Shown here: positions 33,002-41,433 of the stretch, in pieces | How positions within the stretch are numbered: position 1 is the stretch's first letter | Layout of the letters: each line of letters opens with the position of its first letter | From: Symbiobacteriaceae bacterium | GTDB taxonomy: Bacteria > Bacillota > Sulfobacillia > Symbiobacteriales > Symbiobacteriaceae | DNA: 64,000 bases | Assembly: GCA_029239785.1 (NCBI GenBank) | Contig: JARBUG010000007.1 | Span: forward strand, 1 to 64,000 | Direction: 5' to 3' | Position numbers and translations under genes: made by a program | The notes under the pieces: model-generated | Seen by the model: only the letters and a program-made list of their open reading frames with translations | Databases searched by the model: none | Told to the model about the DNA's origin: nothing

Positions 33002-34915
33002 ATGCATAGTCTCTTGAAGCGCCTGGAAGAGCACCGACTGAGTGAGAGTAAGCTCACCTGGGAGGGCACCTTCGCCGACTACCTGGAGCTAGTCGCGAAG
33101 AACCCTCATGTCGCCCAGTTCGCCCACTCGCGCATCTACCACATGATCGTGTCGGCCGGTGTCAAGGAAGTCAACGGAATCCGCCGCTACAACTTCTTCG
33201 AAAAGGAACTCTTCGGCCTTGACAAGTCCCTCGAACGCCTCGTGGAGGAGTACTTCCACCCCGCCGCCCGCCGGTTGGATGTGCGCAAGCGCATCCTGCT
33301 GCTTATGGGCCCCGTCAGCGGCGGCAAGTCCACACTCGTCATGATGCTCAAGCGTGGCCTTGAAGCCTTCAGCCGCACCGAGGCCGGCGCCATGTACGGC
33401 ATCAAGGACTGCCCCATGCACGAAGAGCCCCTGCACCTGGTTCCCAAGGAGCTGCGGGCCGAGGTTGAGCAGCAGCTGGGCGTCGTCATTGAAGGCGAAC
33501 TCTGCCCGTCGTGCCGGCTCATGCTTAAGGAAAAGTACAACGGCCAGGTGGACAAGGTCCCCGTCGAGCGGGTCGTCCTTTCCGAGTCGGAACGCGTTGG
33601 CATTGGCACCTTCAGCCCGTCCGACCCCAAGTCGCAGGATATTGCCGACCTGACCGGCTCCATCGACTTCTCCACCATCGGGGAGTACGGCTCCGAATCT
33701 GACCCCCGCGCCTACCGGTTTGACGGCGAACTGAACAAGGCGAACCGCGGCATCATGGAGTTCCAGGAAATGCTCAAGCTCGACGAAAAGTTCCTTTGGA
33801 ACCTGCTCAGCCTCAGCCAGGAAGGCAACTTCAAGGCCGGGCGCTTCGCCCTCATCTCCGCCGACGAAATGGTCGTCGCCCACACGAACGAAACCGAGTA
33901 CCGCCAGTTCATCGCCAACAAGAAAAACGAAGCGCTCCAGAGCCGCATCATCGTCATGCCGGTTCCCTACAACCTGAAGGTGAGCGAAGAGGTCAAGATT
34001 TACGATAAGCTGATCGGTCAGTCCGACTCCCGGAACGTCCATATTGCCCCGCACGCCCTGTACTCGGCCGCCGTCTTCAGCGTCATGAGCCGTCTCAGGG
34101 AGTCCAAAAAGGCCGGCATGGACCCGGTCAAAAAGATGAAGCTGTACGACGGCATTGAGGTCGAAGGGTTCAAGCTGAAGGACGTTTACGAGCTGCAGCA
34201 GGAGTTCGACGGCATCGAAGGCATGAACGGCGTCGACCCCCGGTACGTCATCAACCGCATCTCGTCCGCCATCATCCAGAAGGGCGAGAACAGCGAGAAG
34301 TCCTGCATTAACGCCCTGGACGTGCTCCGGGCCCTGAAGGACGGGCTGGACCAGCATCCCTCCATCACCCGTGAAGAGAAGGAGCGGCTGCTCGCCTTCA
34401 TCGCCCTGGCCCGTCAGGAGTACGACGAACTGGCCAAGAAGGAAGTCCAGAAGGCCTTCGTCTACGCCTACGAGGAGAGCGCCCGCAACCTGCTCAACAA
34501 CTACCTCGACAACGTCGAGAACTTCTGCAACGGCAGCAAAATCAAGGATCCTATTACCGACGAACTGCATGAGCCCGATGAAAAGCTGATGCGCTCGATC
34601 GAAGAGCAGATCGGCATCTCCGAAAACGCCAAAAAGGCCTTCCGCGAGGAGATTCTGATCCGCATCTCCACCTACGCCCGCCGCGGCATCGGTTTTGCGT
34701 ACGACAGCCATGAGCGGCTGAAGGAAGCGATCGAAAAGAAGCTCTTCGCCGACCTGAAGGACGTGGTCAAAATCACCACCTCCGCCAAAACACCCGACGC
34801 CGAGCAACTGCGCCGCATCAACGAGGTCGTCGCCCGCCTCATGAAGGAGCACGGCTACTGCGCTTCGTGCGCCAACGAGCTGCTCAGGTACACGGGCTCG
34901 CTGCTCAACCGGTAA
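33002..34915 (+). CDS. prkA: PrkA serine protein kinase/AAA protein
   Basis: A 637-residue protein close to the usual PrkA length. An N-terminal AAA domain contains Walker A GPVSGGKST (103-111). CxxC (LCPSCRLM) is also visible. The C-terminal PrkA domain includes CINALDVLRALKDGLDQHP and ends with CASCANELLRYTGSLLNR. PrkA is expressed in sporulating cells and acts with YhbH and SpoVR, whose genes follow. The ATG at 33002 has CAGGAGGAGG upstream; longer in-frame extensions lack support. Confidence 0.93.
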   Translation: MHSLLKRLEEHRLSESKLTWEGTFADYLELVAKNPHVAQFAHSRIYHMIVSAGVKEVNGIRRYNFFEKELFGLDKSLERLVEEYFHPAARRLDVRKRILLLMGPVSGGKSTLVMMLKRGLEAFSRTEAGAMYGIKDCPMHEEPLHLVPKELRAEVEQQLGVVIEGELCPSCRLMLKEKYNGQVDKVPVERVVLSESERVGIGTFSPSDPKSQDIADLTGSIDFSTIGEYGSESDPRAYRFDGELNKANRGIMEFQEMLKLDEKFLWNLLSLSQEGNFKAGRFALISADEMVVAHTNETEYRQFIANKKNEALQSRIIVMPVPYNLKVSEEVKIYDKLIGQSDSRNVHIAPHALYSAAVFSVMSRLRESKKAGMDPVKKMKLYDGIEVEGFKLKDVYELQQEFDGIEGMNGVDPRYVINRISSAIIQKGENSEKSCINALDVLRALKDGLDQHPSITREEKERLLAFIALARQEYDELAKKEVQKAFVYAYEESARNLLNNYLDNVENFCNGSKIKDPITDELHEPDEKLMRSIEEQIGISENAKKAFREEILIRISTYARRGIGFAYDSHERLKEAIEKKLFADLKDVVKITTSAKTPDAEQLRRINEVVARLMKEHGYCASCANELLRYTGSLLNR

Positions 34916-34929
34916 CGACAGGCAAAAAG

Positions 34930-34957
34930 GGGGCGGGCAGGCTCGGCCGCCCGCCCC
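34930..34957 (+). other. Stem-loop between prkA and yhbH
   Basis: Perfect 9-bp stem (34930-34938 with 34949-34957, 10-nt loop) 14 bp after prkA. There is no T-tract, so it more likely stabilises or processes the mRNA than terminates it. Confidence 0.45.
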
Positions 34958-34991
34958 TGAACGCCTCTAGCCAAGGAGGGACGACGGTCGT

Positions 34992-36182
34992 ATGGCATCA
35001 TCCCGCTTCAGCATCTCCCGTGAAGACTGGTCCCTGCACCGCCAGGGGCAGATGGATCAGGAGCGCCACCTGGAGAAGGTGCGCGAGGCGATCAAGCGCA
35101 ACCTGGCCGACATCATCGCCGACGAATCGATCATCACCAGCGATGGCAAGCGCATGGTCAAGGTACCCATCCGTTCCATGAACGAGTACCGCTTCCGCTA
35201 CAGCTGGGAGAAGCAGGAGCGGGCCGGCCAGGGCAACGGTAACAGCCAGGAAGGCCAGGTGATCGCAAAGGACGGCTCGGCCCAGCAGAAAGGCCCCGGC
35301 AAGGGGCCGGGCGCCGGCGAAGATGCTGGCGAGGACTACTACGAAGCGCTCATGTCCGTCGACGAGCTCGGGGAGTTGCTCTTCGAAGACCTCGGTCTGC
35401 CCCACCTCGACCCGAAGAAGCAGCCCGACCTGACGGCCAAAAAGTATCAGTGGGAAGATGTCCGCAAAACGGGCCTCCAGGCCAATATCGACAAAAAGCG
35501 CACCATCATGGAAGCGATGAAGCGAAACCTCCTGCACGGCCGGGCGCCCCTGGAGGGCTTCAGCCGCCAGGACCTGCGCTACAAGACCTGGGAAGAGAAG
35601 TTCGAGCCGCAGACCAGCGCGGTGGTCCTCGCGATGATGGACACCTCCGGCTCGATGGGCGAGTTTGAGAAGTACATCGCCCGCGGCTTCTTTTTCTGGA
35701 TGGTCCGGTTTTTGCGGACCAAGTACGACAACGTGATCATCCACTTCCTGGCCCACTCCACGGAGGCGAGGGAGGTCACCGAAGAGGAGTTCTTCACAAA
35801 GGGCGAGAGCGGCGGCACCCGCTGTTCGTCGGTCTACGATCTGGCCCTGCGGATCATCAAGGAGAAGTACCCGCCCGACCTGTACAATCTCTACCCGTTC
35901 CATTTCAGTGACGGCGACAACCTGTCGTCGGATAACGCCAAGTCGGTTGAGCTGGTTGGGAAATTGCTCGAAGCCTGCGCCATGTTCGGCTACGGCGAAA
36001 TCGACGCCACCGCCGGCGGGCCGGCCTACTACCGCAGCAGCACGCTGCACGCCCTGTTCCAGCGGGAGGTGCACCACCCGCGCTTCTCGTCGTGCATTAT
36101 CAAGGACAAGAGCGAGGTGTTCAAGGCGCTGCGGACTTTCTTCGGGCCGGACGCCATGGCCGCCGTGCAGGGGGTGAGTTAG
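34992..36182 (+). CDS. yhbH: YhbH/DUF444 protein with von Willebrand A domain
   Basis: A 396-residue protein. A low-complexity Gly/Gln/Lys segment (about 75-108) separates the N-terminal SRFSISREDWSLHRQG region from a VWA-like domain. The metal-site motif is MDTSGSM (Asp217), and PFHFSDGDNLSSDN also belongs to it. YeaH/YhbH proteins are produced with PrkA and SpoVR in stress or sporulation. AAGGAGGG precedes the start. It lies 2 bp ahead of spoVR. Confidence 0.92.
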   Translation: MASSRFSISREDWSLHRQGQMDQERHLEKVREAIKRNLADIIADESIITSDGKRMVKVPIRSMNEYRFRYSWEKQERAGQGNGNSQEGQVIAKDGSAQQKGPGKGPGAGEDAGEDYYEALMSVDELGELLFEDLGLPHLDPKKQPDLTAKKYQWEDVRKTGLQANIDKKRTIMEAMKRNLLHGRAPLEGFSRQDLRYKTWEEKFEPQTSAVVLAMMDTSGSMGEFEKYIARGFFFWMVRFLRTKYDNVIIHFLAHSTEAREVTEEEFFTKGESGGTRCSSVYDLALRIIKEKYPPDLYNLYPFHFSDGDNLSSDNAKSVELVGKLLEACAMFGYGEIDATAGGPAYYRSSTLHALFQREVHHPRFSSCIIKDKSEVFKALRTFFGPDAMAAVQGVS

Positions 36183-36184
36183 CC

Positions 36185-37588
36185 GTGCAGCTTTCGCCAA
36201 AAGGTCACAGCGAACGACAGCCCATGTCAGATGATGAGATGGGTCTGCTCCAGGAAGCGATCGACCGGATCGTCGAAAAGGCCCAGGCCTTTGGCCTGGA
36301 CTTTTACGAAATGCGTTACGAGGTCTGCCCGGCGGACATCATTTACACCTTCGGGGCCTACGCCATGCCGACCCGGTTCTCCCACTGGTCGTTCGGCAAG
36401 TCGTTCCACCAGATGAAGACCCAGTACGACTACGGCATGTCGAAAATCTACGAGCTGGTGATCAACTCCGACCCGTGCTACGCCTTCCTGCTGGATAGCA
36501 ACTCGCTGCTGCAGAATAAGCTGATCGCCGCGCACGTGCTGGCGCACTGCGACTTTTTTAAGAACAACTACCGCTTCCGCCAGACGAACCGGCAGATGGT
36601 GCACGCCATGGCCTCGTTCGCCAACCGGGTGCTCCAGTACGAGCAGGACCTGGGCCGGGCGAAGGTCGAGCGGTTCCTCGATGCGGTGCTCGCCATTCAT
36701 GAGCACGTTGACCCGCATCCCGGGAGCGGGGGGGTTGCTTCAGAAGCGAAGGCGCCGTCTAGGCCCGCCTTCCGGGAGGAGTCGCCGTACGATGATCTCT
36801 GGTCGCTGGACAGTATCGGCAAGGTGACGGCGCCGGCCCCGGCGGTGGAGCAGTATGCAAAGCCCGCGGCGAGCCGCGACCTGCTCCTGTTCATCATGGA
36901 GCGGTGCCCGGATTTGCAGGACTGGCAGCGGGACATTCTCTCCTCGCTGCGCAATGAAATGCTCTACTTCCGCCCGCAAATGGAGACGAAGATCATGAAC
37001 GAGGGCTGGGCGTCCATCTGGCATGCCCGCATTATGCGGGAGTTGGACCTCACCCCCGACGAGAGCCTGGAGTTCGCCCGCATGCATGCCGGTGTGCTGG
37101 CGCCGAGCCGGTTCCAGCTCAACCCATATCATTTGGGATTTCACATGTTCGAAGATATCGAGCGGCGGTACGGTCGCGAGAAGATCTTTGAGGTGCGCGA
37201 GGTTGACAGTGACGTGTCGTTCATTCGTAACTACCTGACCAAGGAGTTGGTGGAGCGGCTGGACCTGTTCCTGTTCGCCAAGCAGGGCGACGAGTGGCGC
37301 ATTACCGCCACGGGCTGGGAGAAGGTGCGCGACGGTATCGTGCAGCAGATCACTAACTGCGGGTTCCCATACATTTACGCCGAGGACAACGACTACAACC
37401 GGCGCGGGGAGTTGTACTTGCGCCATGCGTTCGAAGGTGTCGAGCTTGACAACATCTACGTGAAGAAGACGCTGCCCCATGTGTATCACCTGTGGCAGCG
37501 CCCGGTTCACTTGGAGACGGTGGAAGATAACCACCGGGTTGTCTACAACTTCAACGGCCAGGACGTGGAGCGCAAGATGCTGTCCTAG
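36185..37588 (+). CDS. spoVR: Stage V sporulation protein SpoVR
   Basis: A 467-residue protein. Near the N-terminus EVCPADIIYTFGAYAMPTRF and SHWSFGKSFHQMKTQYDYG are the SpoVR hallmarks; NKLIAAHVLAHCDFFKNN and NPYHLGFHMFEDIERRYG follow. SpoVR affects cortex formation; its biochemical activity is not settled. The GTG at 36185 is preferred over ATG 36224. It has GGGGGTGA 7 bp upstream inside the end of yhbH and gives the full family length. Confidence 0.93.
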   Translation: MQLSPKGHSERQPMSDDEMGLLQEAIDRIVEKAQAFGLDFYEMRYEVCPADIIYTFGAYAMPTRFSHWSFGKSFHQMKTQYDYGMSKIYELVINSDPCYAFLLDSNSLLQNKLIAAHVLAHCDFFKNNYRFRQTNRQMVHAMASFANRVLQYEQDLGRAKVERFLDAVLAIHEHVDPHPGSGGVASEAKAPSRPAFREESPYDDLWSLDSIGKVTAPAPAVEQYAKPAASRDLLLFIMERCPDLQDWQRDILSSLRNEMLYFRPQMETKIMNEGWASIWHARIMRELDLTPDESLEFARMHAGVLAPSRFQLNPYHLGFHMFEDIERRYGREKIFEVREVDSDVSFIRNYLTKELVERLDLFLFAKQGDEWRITATGWEKVRDGIVQQITNCGFPYIYAEDNDYNRRGELYLRHAFEGVELDNIYVKKTLPHVYHLWQRPVHLETVEDNHRVVYNFNGQDVERKMLS

Positions 37589-37596
37589 TGTGGAAC

Positions 37597-37630
37597 GGGG
37601 CCCCCCGCTGATGACGGGGAGCCCCATTTT
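37597..37630 (+). terminator. Terminator of the prkA-yhbH-spoVR operon
   Basis: An 11-bp stem with one mismatch (37597-37607 with 37615-37625) followed by ATTTT. It lies 8 bp after spoVR and reaches the stop codon of the convergent MFS gene. Confidence 0.8.
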
Positions 37631-38889
37631 CATGCTTCTGCGGCGGCTGAGTCCGGGTGGTGTTGGATCTCACGAACGGGCGAGAACCAGAGCCACACCA
37701 CGGCGAGCAGTTTGCCCAGGCAGGCGACCACCAGGGCGCCCCGCAGGCCGATGGCCTCGCCAAGTACGCCGCCAACCAGCGTGCCTACCAGCATGAAGGT
37801 CCAGTCTGATACCCGCAGCGTGGCGTTGACCCGGCCCAGGAAGCGCTCGGGTGTAATCGCCTGCCGCAGGCTGGTGTTGTTGATGGCGAAGACCATCATG
37901 GCACCGTCGCCAAAGAGCTGCTGGGCGATGAGCATGGCAATAATGATCGGCATGGGGCCGGTGGCGCCAGCCAGAAAGGCCACGGACGCCCCCGACATGA
38001 AGGCTGCGACGATCAGGGACCTGCCGAGGCCGAAGCGCCGGACGACCGGGGCCGCCAGCAGGGCGCCAAAGAACGCGCTCACCCCGCCGAACCCGAAAAT
38101 CACCCCGGCGAGCGACGGCGACACCTGCAGTTCCTTCAGAACAAAGAGCATGATCACCGTACCGATGATATTGCCAAACAGGTTGCTGAGGCCGTCGGCA
38201 GCGACCAGCGCCCGCAGTACAGGGTGGCTGAAGAGCACTTGCATGCCCGCTTTGATTTCTGACCACATGCCCTCCCGGGTTTCGGGGAGCGGGGGCGCTG
38301 CCTCGGGTGTGCGAATGCGCAGCAGGAAGATGGCGGATGCCACAAACGAGATCGCATCGATCAGAATCGTGATGGGTGCGGTCAGGATTTGAACCAGGAA
38401 GCCCGACAGCCCGAAGCCGGTGATCTCCGCGATGGAGGCGGTTGCCTCCAGTTTGCTGTTCGCTTCAACCAGGTGCGCTGACTGGACCAGGGTCGGCATG
38501 TATGACTGATACGCGACATCGAAGAAGATGGTCAGAATCGAAATGAAGAAGGCGATGGCATAGACGTAACCCATGGTGAGGCTGCCCAGCAGGAAGAGCA
38601 GGGGAATCAGCCCCATGAGCACGGCGCGGCCCATATCGGCCACGATCATGATGGGGCGCCGCCGCAGGCGGTCGACCCAGACGCCGGCAAAGAGGCCGGC
38701 GACCAGGCCCGGGGCGACTTCCACCGCCCGCAGCAGGCTGACCTGCATGGGGGTGGCGTCGAGCACGAGCACGACCATCATGGGCAGGGCGATACGGCCG
38801 ATTAGCGAGCCAAACAGGGAGATGGTCTGGCCCGTCCATAGTTTCAGAAATTCCGGGTGGCCCCACAGGCCGGATAAGCGCCGGGACAT
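37630..38889 (-). CDS. MFS transporter (macrolide-efflux-like)
   Basis: A 419-residue 12-helix transporter with LKLWTGQTISLFGSLIGRIA at the N-terminus and the loop DRLRRRPIMIVADMGRA between helices 2 and 3. The C-terminal half contains PERFLGRVNATLRV. These are features of the MefE/enterobactin-exporter-like MFS group, which exports drugs or siderophores. Substrate unknown. GGAGG lies 8 bp before the ATG at 38889. The gene stands alone between two terminators, inserted between rqcP and the spoVR operon. Confidence 0.85.
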   Translation of the reverse strand: MSRRLSGLWGHPEFLKLWTGQTISLFGSLIGRIALPMMVVLVLDATPMQVSLLRAVEVAPGLVAGLFAGVWVDRLRRRPIMIVADMGRAVLMGLIPLLFLLGSLTMGYVYAIAFFISILTIFFDVAYQSYMPTLVQSAHLVEANSKLEATASIAEITGFGLSGFLVQILTAPITILIDAISFVASAIFLLRIRTPEAAPPLPETREGMWSEIKAGMQVLFSHPVLRALVAADGLSNLFGNIIGTVIMLFVLKELQVSPSLAGVIFGFGGVSAFFGALLAAPVVRRFGLGRSLIVAAFMSGASVAFLAGATGPMPIIIAMLIAQQLFGDGAMMVFAINNTSLRQAITPERFLGRVNATLRVSDWTFMLVGTLVGGVLGEAIGLRGALVVACLGKLLAVVWLWFSPVREIQHHPDSAAAEA

Positions 38890-38993
38890 AAAGGTTTCCT
38901 CCGAGTTAAGATTTGGAGGAGGCAACGCAGTCAGGCCGGTTGAATCCACCGAATGTAGAAGACGAGATTCGCGACAAAATTGTTCCATAAGGA

Positions 38994-39033
38994 TGTGAAA
39001 AAGCCATGCCCATTTTTCGCGGGCATGGCTTTT
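38994..39033 (-). terminator. Terminator after rqcP
   Basis: Perfect 13-bp stem (38999-39011 with 39021-39033, 9-nt loop). The minus strand continues GGCTTTTTC; the plus strand also has GGCTTTT, so it may work both ways. Confidence 0.8.
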
Positions 39034-39059
39034 GGTTAGGGGCCTATCTGGGGCGAGCC

Positions 39060-39353
39060 CTACTCGGGATCGTCTTCAAGGTGGGGCAGTTCACTTTCGG
39101 TCTTGAAGGTCTCAGCCTTCACTTCGTAGAGTTCCTTGGCCTCCGCGGCCCGGACGTTCTCCCGTACCTCGATGATCTGCACGGTCAGCTGCCGGCGGCC
39201 AAAATCGATGGCGACCACGTCGCCGGGCTTGACTTCGGTGCCGGCCTTGGCCCGGCGCCCGTTGATCATGACCCGGTCGCCGTCGCAGACTTCCTTGGCC
39301 AGGGTGCGCCGCTTGATAATCCGGGAGACCTTGAGAAACTTGTCAATGCGCAT
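39060..39353 (-). CDS. rqcP: RqcP (YabO), S4-domain ribosome quality control factor
   Basis: A 97-residue protein made of one S4 RNA-binding domain (MRIDKFLKVSRIIKRRTLAKEV, then VNINGR-like VMINGRRAKAGTEVKPGD) and a charged tail. RqcP stabilises the P-site tRNA on stalled 50S subunits during RqcH-directed alanine tailing. The gene lies between HU and, in Bacillus, yabP, in the conserved yabN-yabO order. Confidence 0.92.
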   Translation of the reverse strand: MRIDKFLKVSRIIKRRTLAKEVCDGDRVMINGRRAKAGTEVKPGDVVAIDFGRRQLTVQIIEVRENVRAAEAKELYEVKAETFKTESELPHLEDDPE

Positions 39354-39469
39354 TATGTATTCACCTCTCGCCGGGGGGAAACCCAGTTACGTTTATTCTT
39401 AGTCACTGTGCACAGGGCCGGAGCCCACCAGGGAGTTAAACCGGTTTCCGGTGACGCCGCCCCACCACA

Positions 39470-39508
39470 AACAAGAAACCGGACCCCCCAAGAGAGGGCC
39501 CGGTCCGG
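39470..39508 (-). terminator. Terminator after the HU gene
   Basis: A 7-bp outer stem (CCGGACC 39479-39485 with GGTCCGG 39502-39508) plus an inner CCC/GGG stem is followed on the minus strand by TTTCTTGT. It lies 10 bp after the HU stop. Confidence 0.75.
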
Positions 39509-39518
39509 GTGCGTGAAC

Positions 39519-39788
39519 TTACACGCTCTCCTTGAGCTCCTTGCCGGGACGGAAGGCGGGGACCTTGCCGGCGGGGATCTTAATGGTGTCGCCGGTCTGC
39601 GGGTTGCGGCCCGAGCGGGCAGCGCGGGTGCGGACTTCGAAAGTGCCGAAGCCAACCAAGGAAACCTTGTCGCCCTGGTTCAGCGCGGTCTTGATGCTCT
39701 CGATAACGGCGTTGATGGCCTTCTCGGCGTCCTTCTTCGTAAGGTCGGACTTTTCTGCGACGCTAGCGACCAATTCCTGCTTGTTCAA
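39519..39788 (-). CDS. hup: HU-family DNA-binding protein
   Basis: An 89-residue histone-like protein with the standard HU pattern: [36 protein letters not shown], and the DNA-binding arm [19 protein letters not shown]. It bends and compacts DNA as a dimer. The TTG start at 39788 follows AAAGGGGAG. HU is adjacent to mazG in many Clostridia. Own terminator present. Confidence 0.95.
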   Translation of the reverse strand: MNKQELVASVAEKSDLTKKDAEKAINAVIESIKTALNQGDKVSLVGFGTFEVRTRAARSGRNPQTGDTIKIPAGKVPAFRPGKELKESV

Positions 39789-39891
39789 GATTCAAACTCC
39801 CCTTTCGGTAGCTTGTGTGGTGAGGTAGAACCCGCTGAGCCGTATTCGGCAAGGCTTTCACGAATTCCTCCTGTACTTTCTAGTGCTGACT

Positions 39892-41376
39892 CTATTTTTT
39901 CCCGTATTTTTGAGTCATTTCTGCCTGCTTCGCTTCCTCCCAGAGGGAATCCATCTCGGAGAGGGTCATTTCCGACAAAATCCGACCTTGTTCGGCCGCC
40001 CGGCGCTCAATGTGCTGAAACCTGCGCATGAATTTGGCCGTTGTCCCCGTCAGCGCGACCTCGGCATCAACCTTGAGCATGCGGGCCAAATTGACCACTG
40101 CAAATAGCAGATCGCCAACCTCGCCCTCCACCTGCTCCGGCGCTGCGCTCAGAACCTCCGCCAGTTCCTCCCGCACCTTGGACACAGGCCCCTCAATATC
40201 GTCCCAGTCAAACCCAACCTTGGCCGCTTTCTTCTGGGCCTCATTGGCCCGTGAAAGCGCCGGCAGGGCCCCTGAAATCCCCTTCATCAGCGAGACCGGC
40301 GCCGCCGCGGCGCCCTTCTCCTGCTGCTTAATGGCTGCCCAGTTGCGGGTCACGTCGTCCGCCGTCTCCACCTTGACGTCGCCAAACACGTGTGGATGCC
40401 GCCGAACCAACTTTTCGGTGATCGTCTGCACGATATCATGCATGTCGAACGTGCCGTTCTCCCGGGCGACCTGGGCGTGAAAAGCCACCTGGAGGAGCAC
40501 GTCGCCAAGTTCCTCACAAATCGCGTCGGGGTCGCCGCTGTCGATGGCTTCTACGACCTCGTAAGCTTCCTCCAGCAGGTACTTGCGGAGGCTCTCATGG
40601 GTCTGCTCCAGATCCCACGGACAACCGCCTTCGGGGCTCCGCAGGCGGGCCATGACCTCCACGAGGGGGTCGACCGGCCACCGGGCCGGCGCCCAGCGCC
40701 GCGGGTTGGCCTCAATGGGCTCCGATTGCTTGAGCGGCGGGAGATACAGGGTTGTGAGGTAGTCTACCCAATCGTAATGATCTAACTCATGCAACGGCGC
40801 CTCCACCCGGCGCTCCTCGCCCGGCACGCCGGCCGCCCGCACGATTATGACCGGATGATCGTCGGGATAGCGCTCCATCAGGGCCAGCTTCGCATCCGAT
40901 GCGACGGCCCGGCTATGTACCTGCATGACCACCGCCGGCAGATCGCCCGCAGGCAGCCGCCGGTCGAGTTGGAGGGCGTCCAGCAACTCCAGGCCGTCCA
41001 CCGGGTCCAGCCCCAGCGTAATCAGCAGCGTGTCGAGAAATGACGGGCCAGTGATGAACTCCACCCGCTCCGGCGACCGGGCCTGAATCAGCTTGACGCT
41101 GCTCTCGCCCACCAGCGGGTGGCCAGGTACGGCGAAGACCACATCATCCATCTGTAGAACCCGTTCGGCCACGGCCTGATAGACAGCTTCGAAGGAGTGT
41201 GCCCGCTCGTACAGGTCGTCACAGCTCGTAAAGGTAACGCCCATCGCCCGCAGGGCATCGACGGTCGGATGAATCGCCGTGCGGAGCAAAACGGGGCGGC
41301 CGGACCTGAGCGCCTCCAGGGCGCCCATGGTCAGGTGCCCGGGGCTGCCGGGGCCGAGGCCGACAATTGTAATCAT
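39892..41376 (-). CDS. mazG: YabN: tetrapyrrole-methylase domain fused to MazG pyrophosphohydrolase
   Basis: A 494-residue fusion. Residues 1-215 form a SAM-dependent tetrapyrrole methylase-like domain (MITIVGLGPGSPGHLTMGAL, VVFAVPGHPLVGE). Residues 240-480 hold two MazG modules. The first has PWDLEQTHESLRKYLLEEAYE and EELGDVLLQV; the second repeats EELAEVLSAA and GEVGDLLFAVVNLAR. MazG removes pyrophosphate from non-canonical nucleotides. The fusion and its position downstream of the flippase genes match Bacillus YabN. Confidence 0.93.
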   Translation of the reverse strand: MITIVGLGPGSPGHLTMGALEALRSGRPVLLRTAIHPTVDALRAMGVTFTSCDDLYERAHSFEAVYQAVAERVLQMDDVVFAVPGHPLVGESSVKLIQARSPERVEFITGPSFLDTLLITLGLDPVDGLELLDALQLDRRLPAGDLPAVVMQVHSRAVASDAKLALMERYPDDHPVIIVRAAGVPGEERRVEAPLHELDHYDWVDYLTTLYLPPLKQSEPIEANPRRWAPARWPVDPLVEVMARLRSPEGGCPWDLEQTHESLRKYLLEEAYEVVEAIDSGDPDAICEELGDVLLQVAFHAQVARENGTFDMHDIVQTITEKLVRRHPHVFGDVKVETADDVTRNWAAIKQQEKGAAAAPVSLMKGISGALPALSRANEAQKKAAKVGFDWDDIEGPVSKVREELAEVLSAAPEQVEGEVGDLLFAVVNLARMLKVDAEVALTGTTAKFMRRFQHIERRAAEQGRILSEMTLSEMDSLWEEAKQAEMTQKYGKK

Positions 41377-41433
41377 GACAGGTTTTCCCCCTTGGCTACA
41401 GTCATCACAACGCCTTTATGGCCGGCGGACCGT

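Noticed and set aside
33089-34852. A minus-strand open frame of nearly 590 codons opposite prkA
   Set aside because: PrkA is unmistakable on the plus strand. The antisense product is a repetitive, acidic and hydrophobic shadow.
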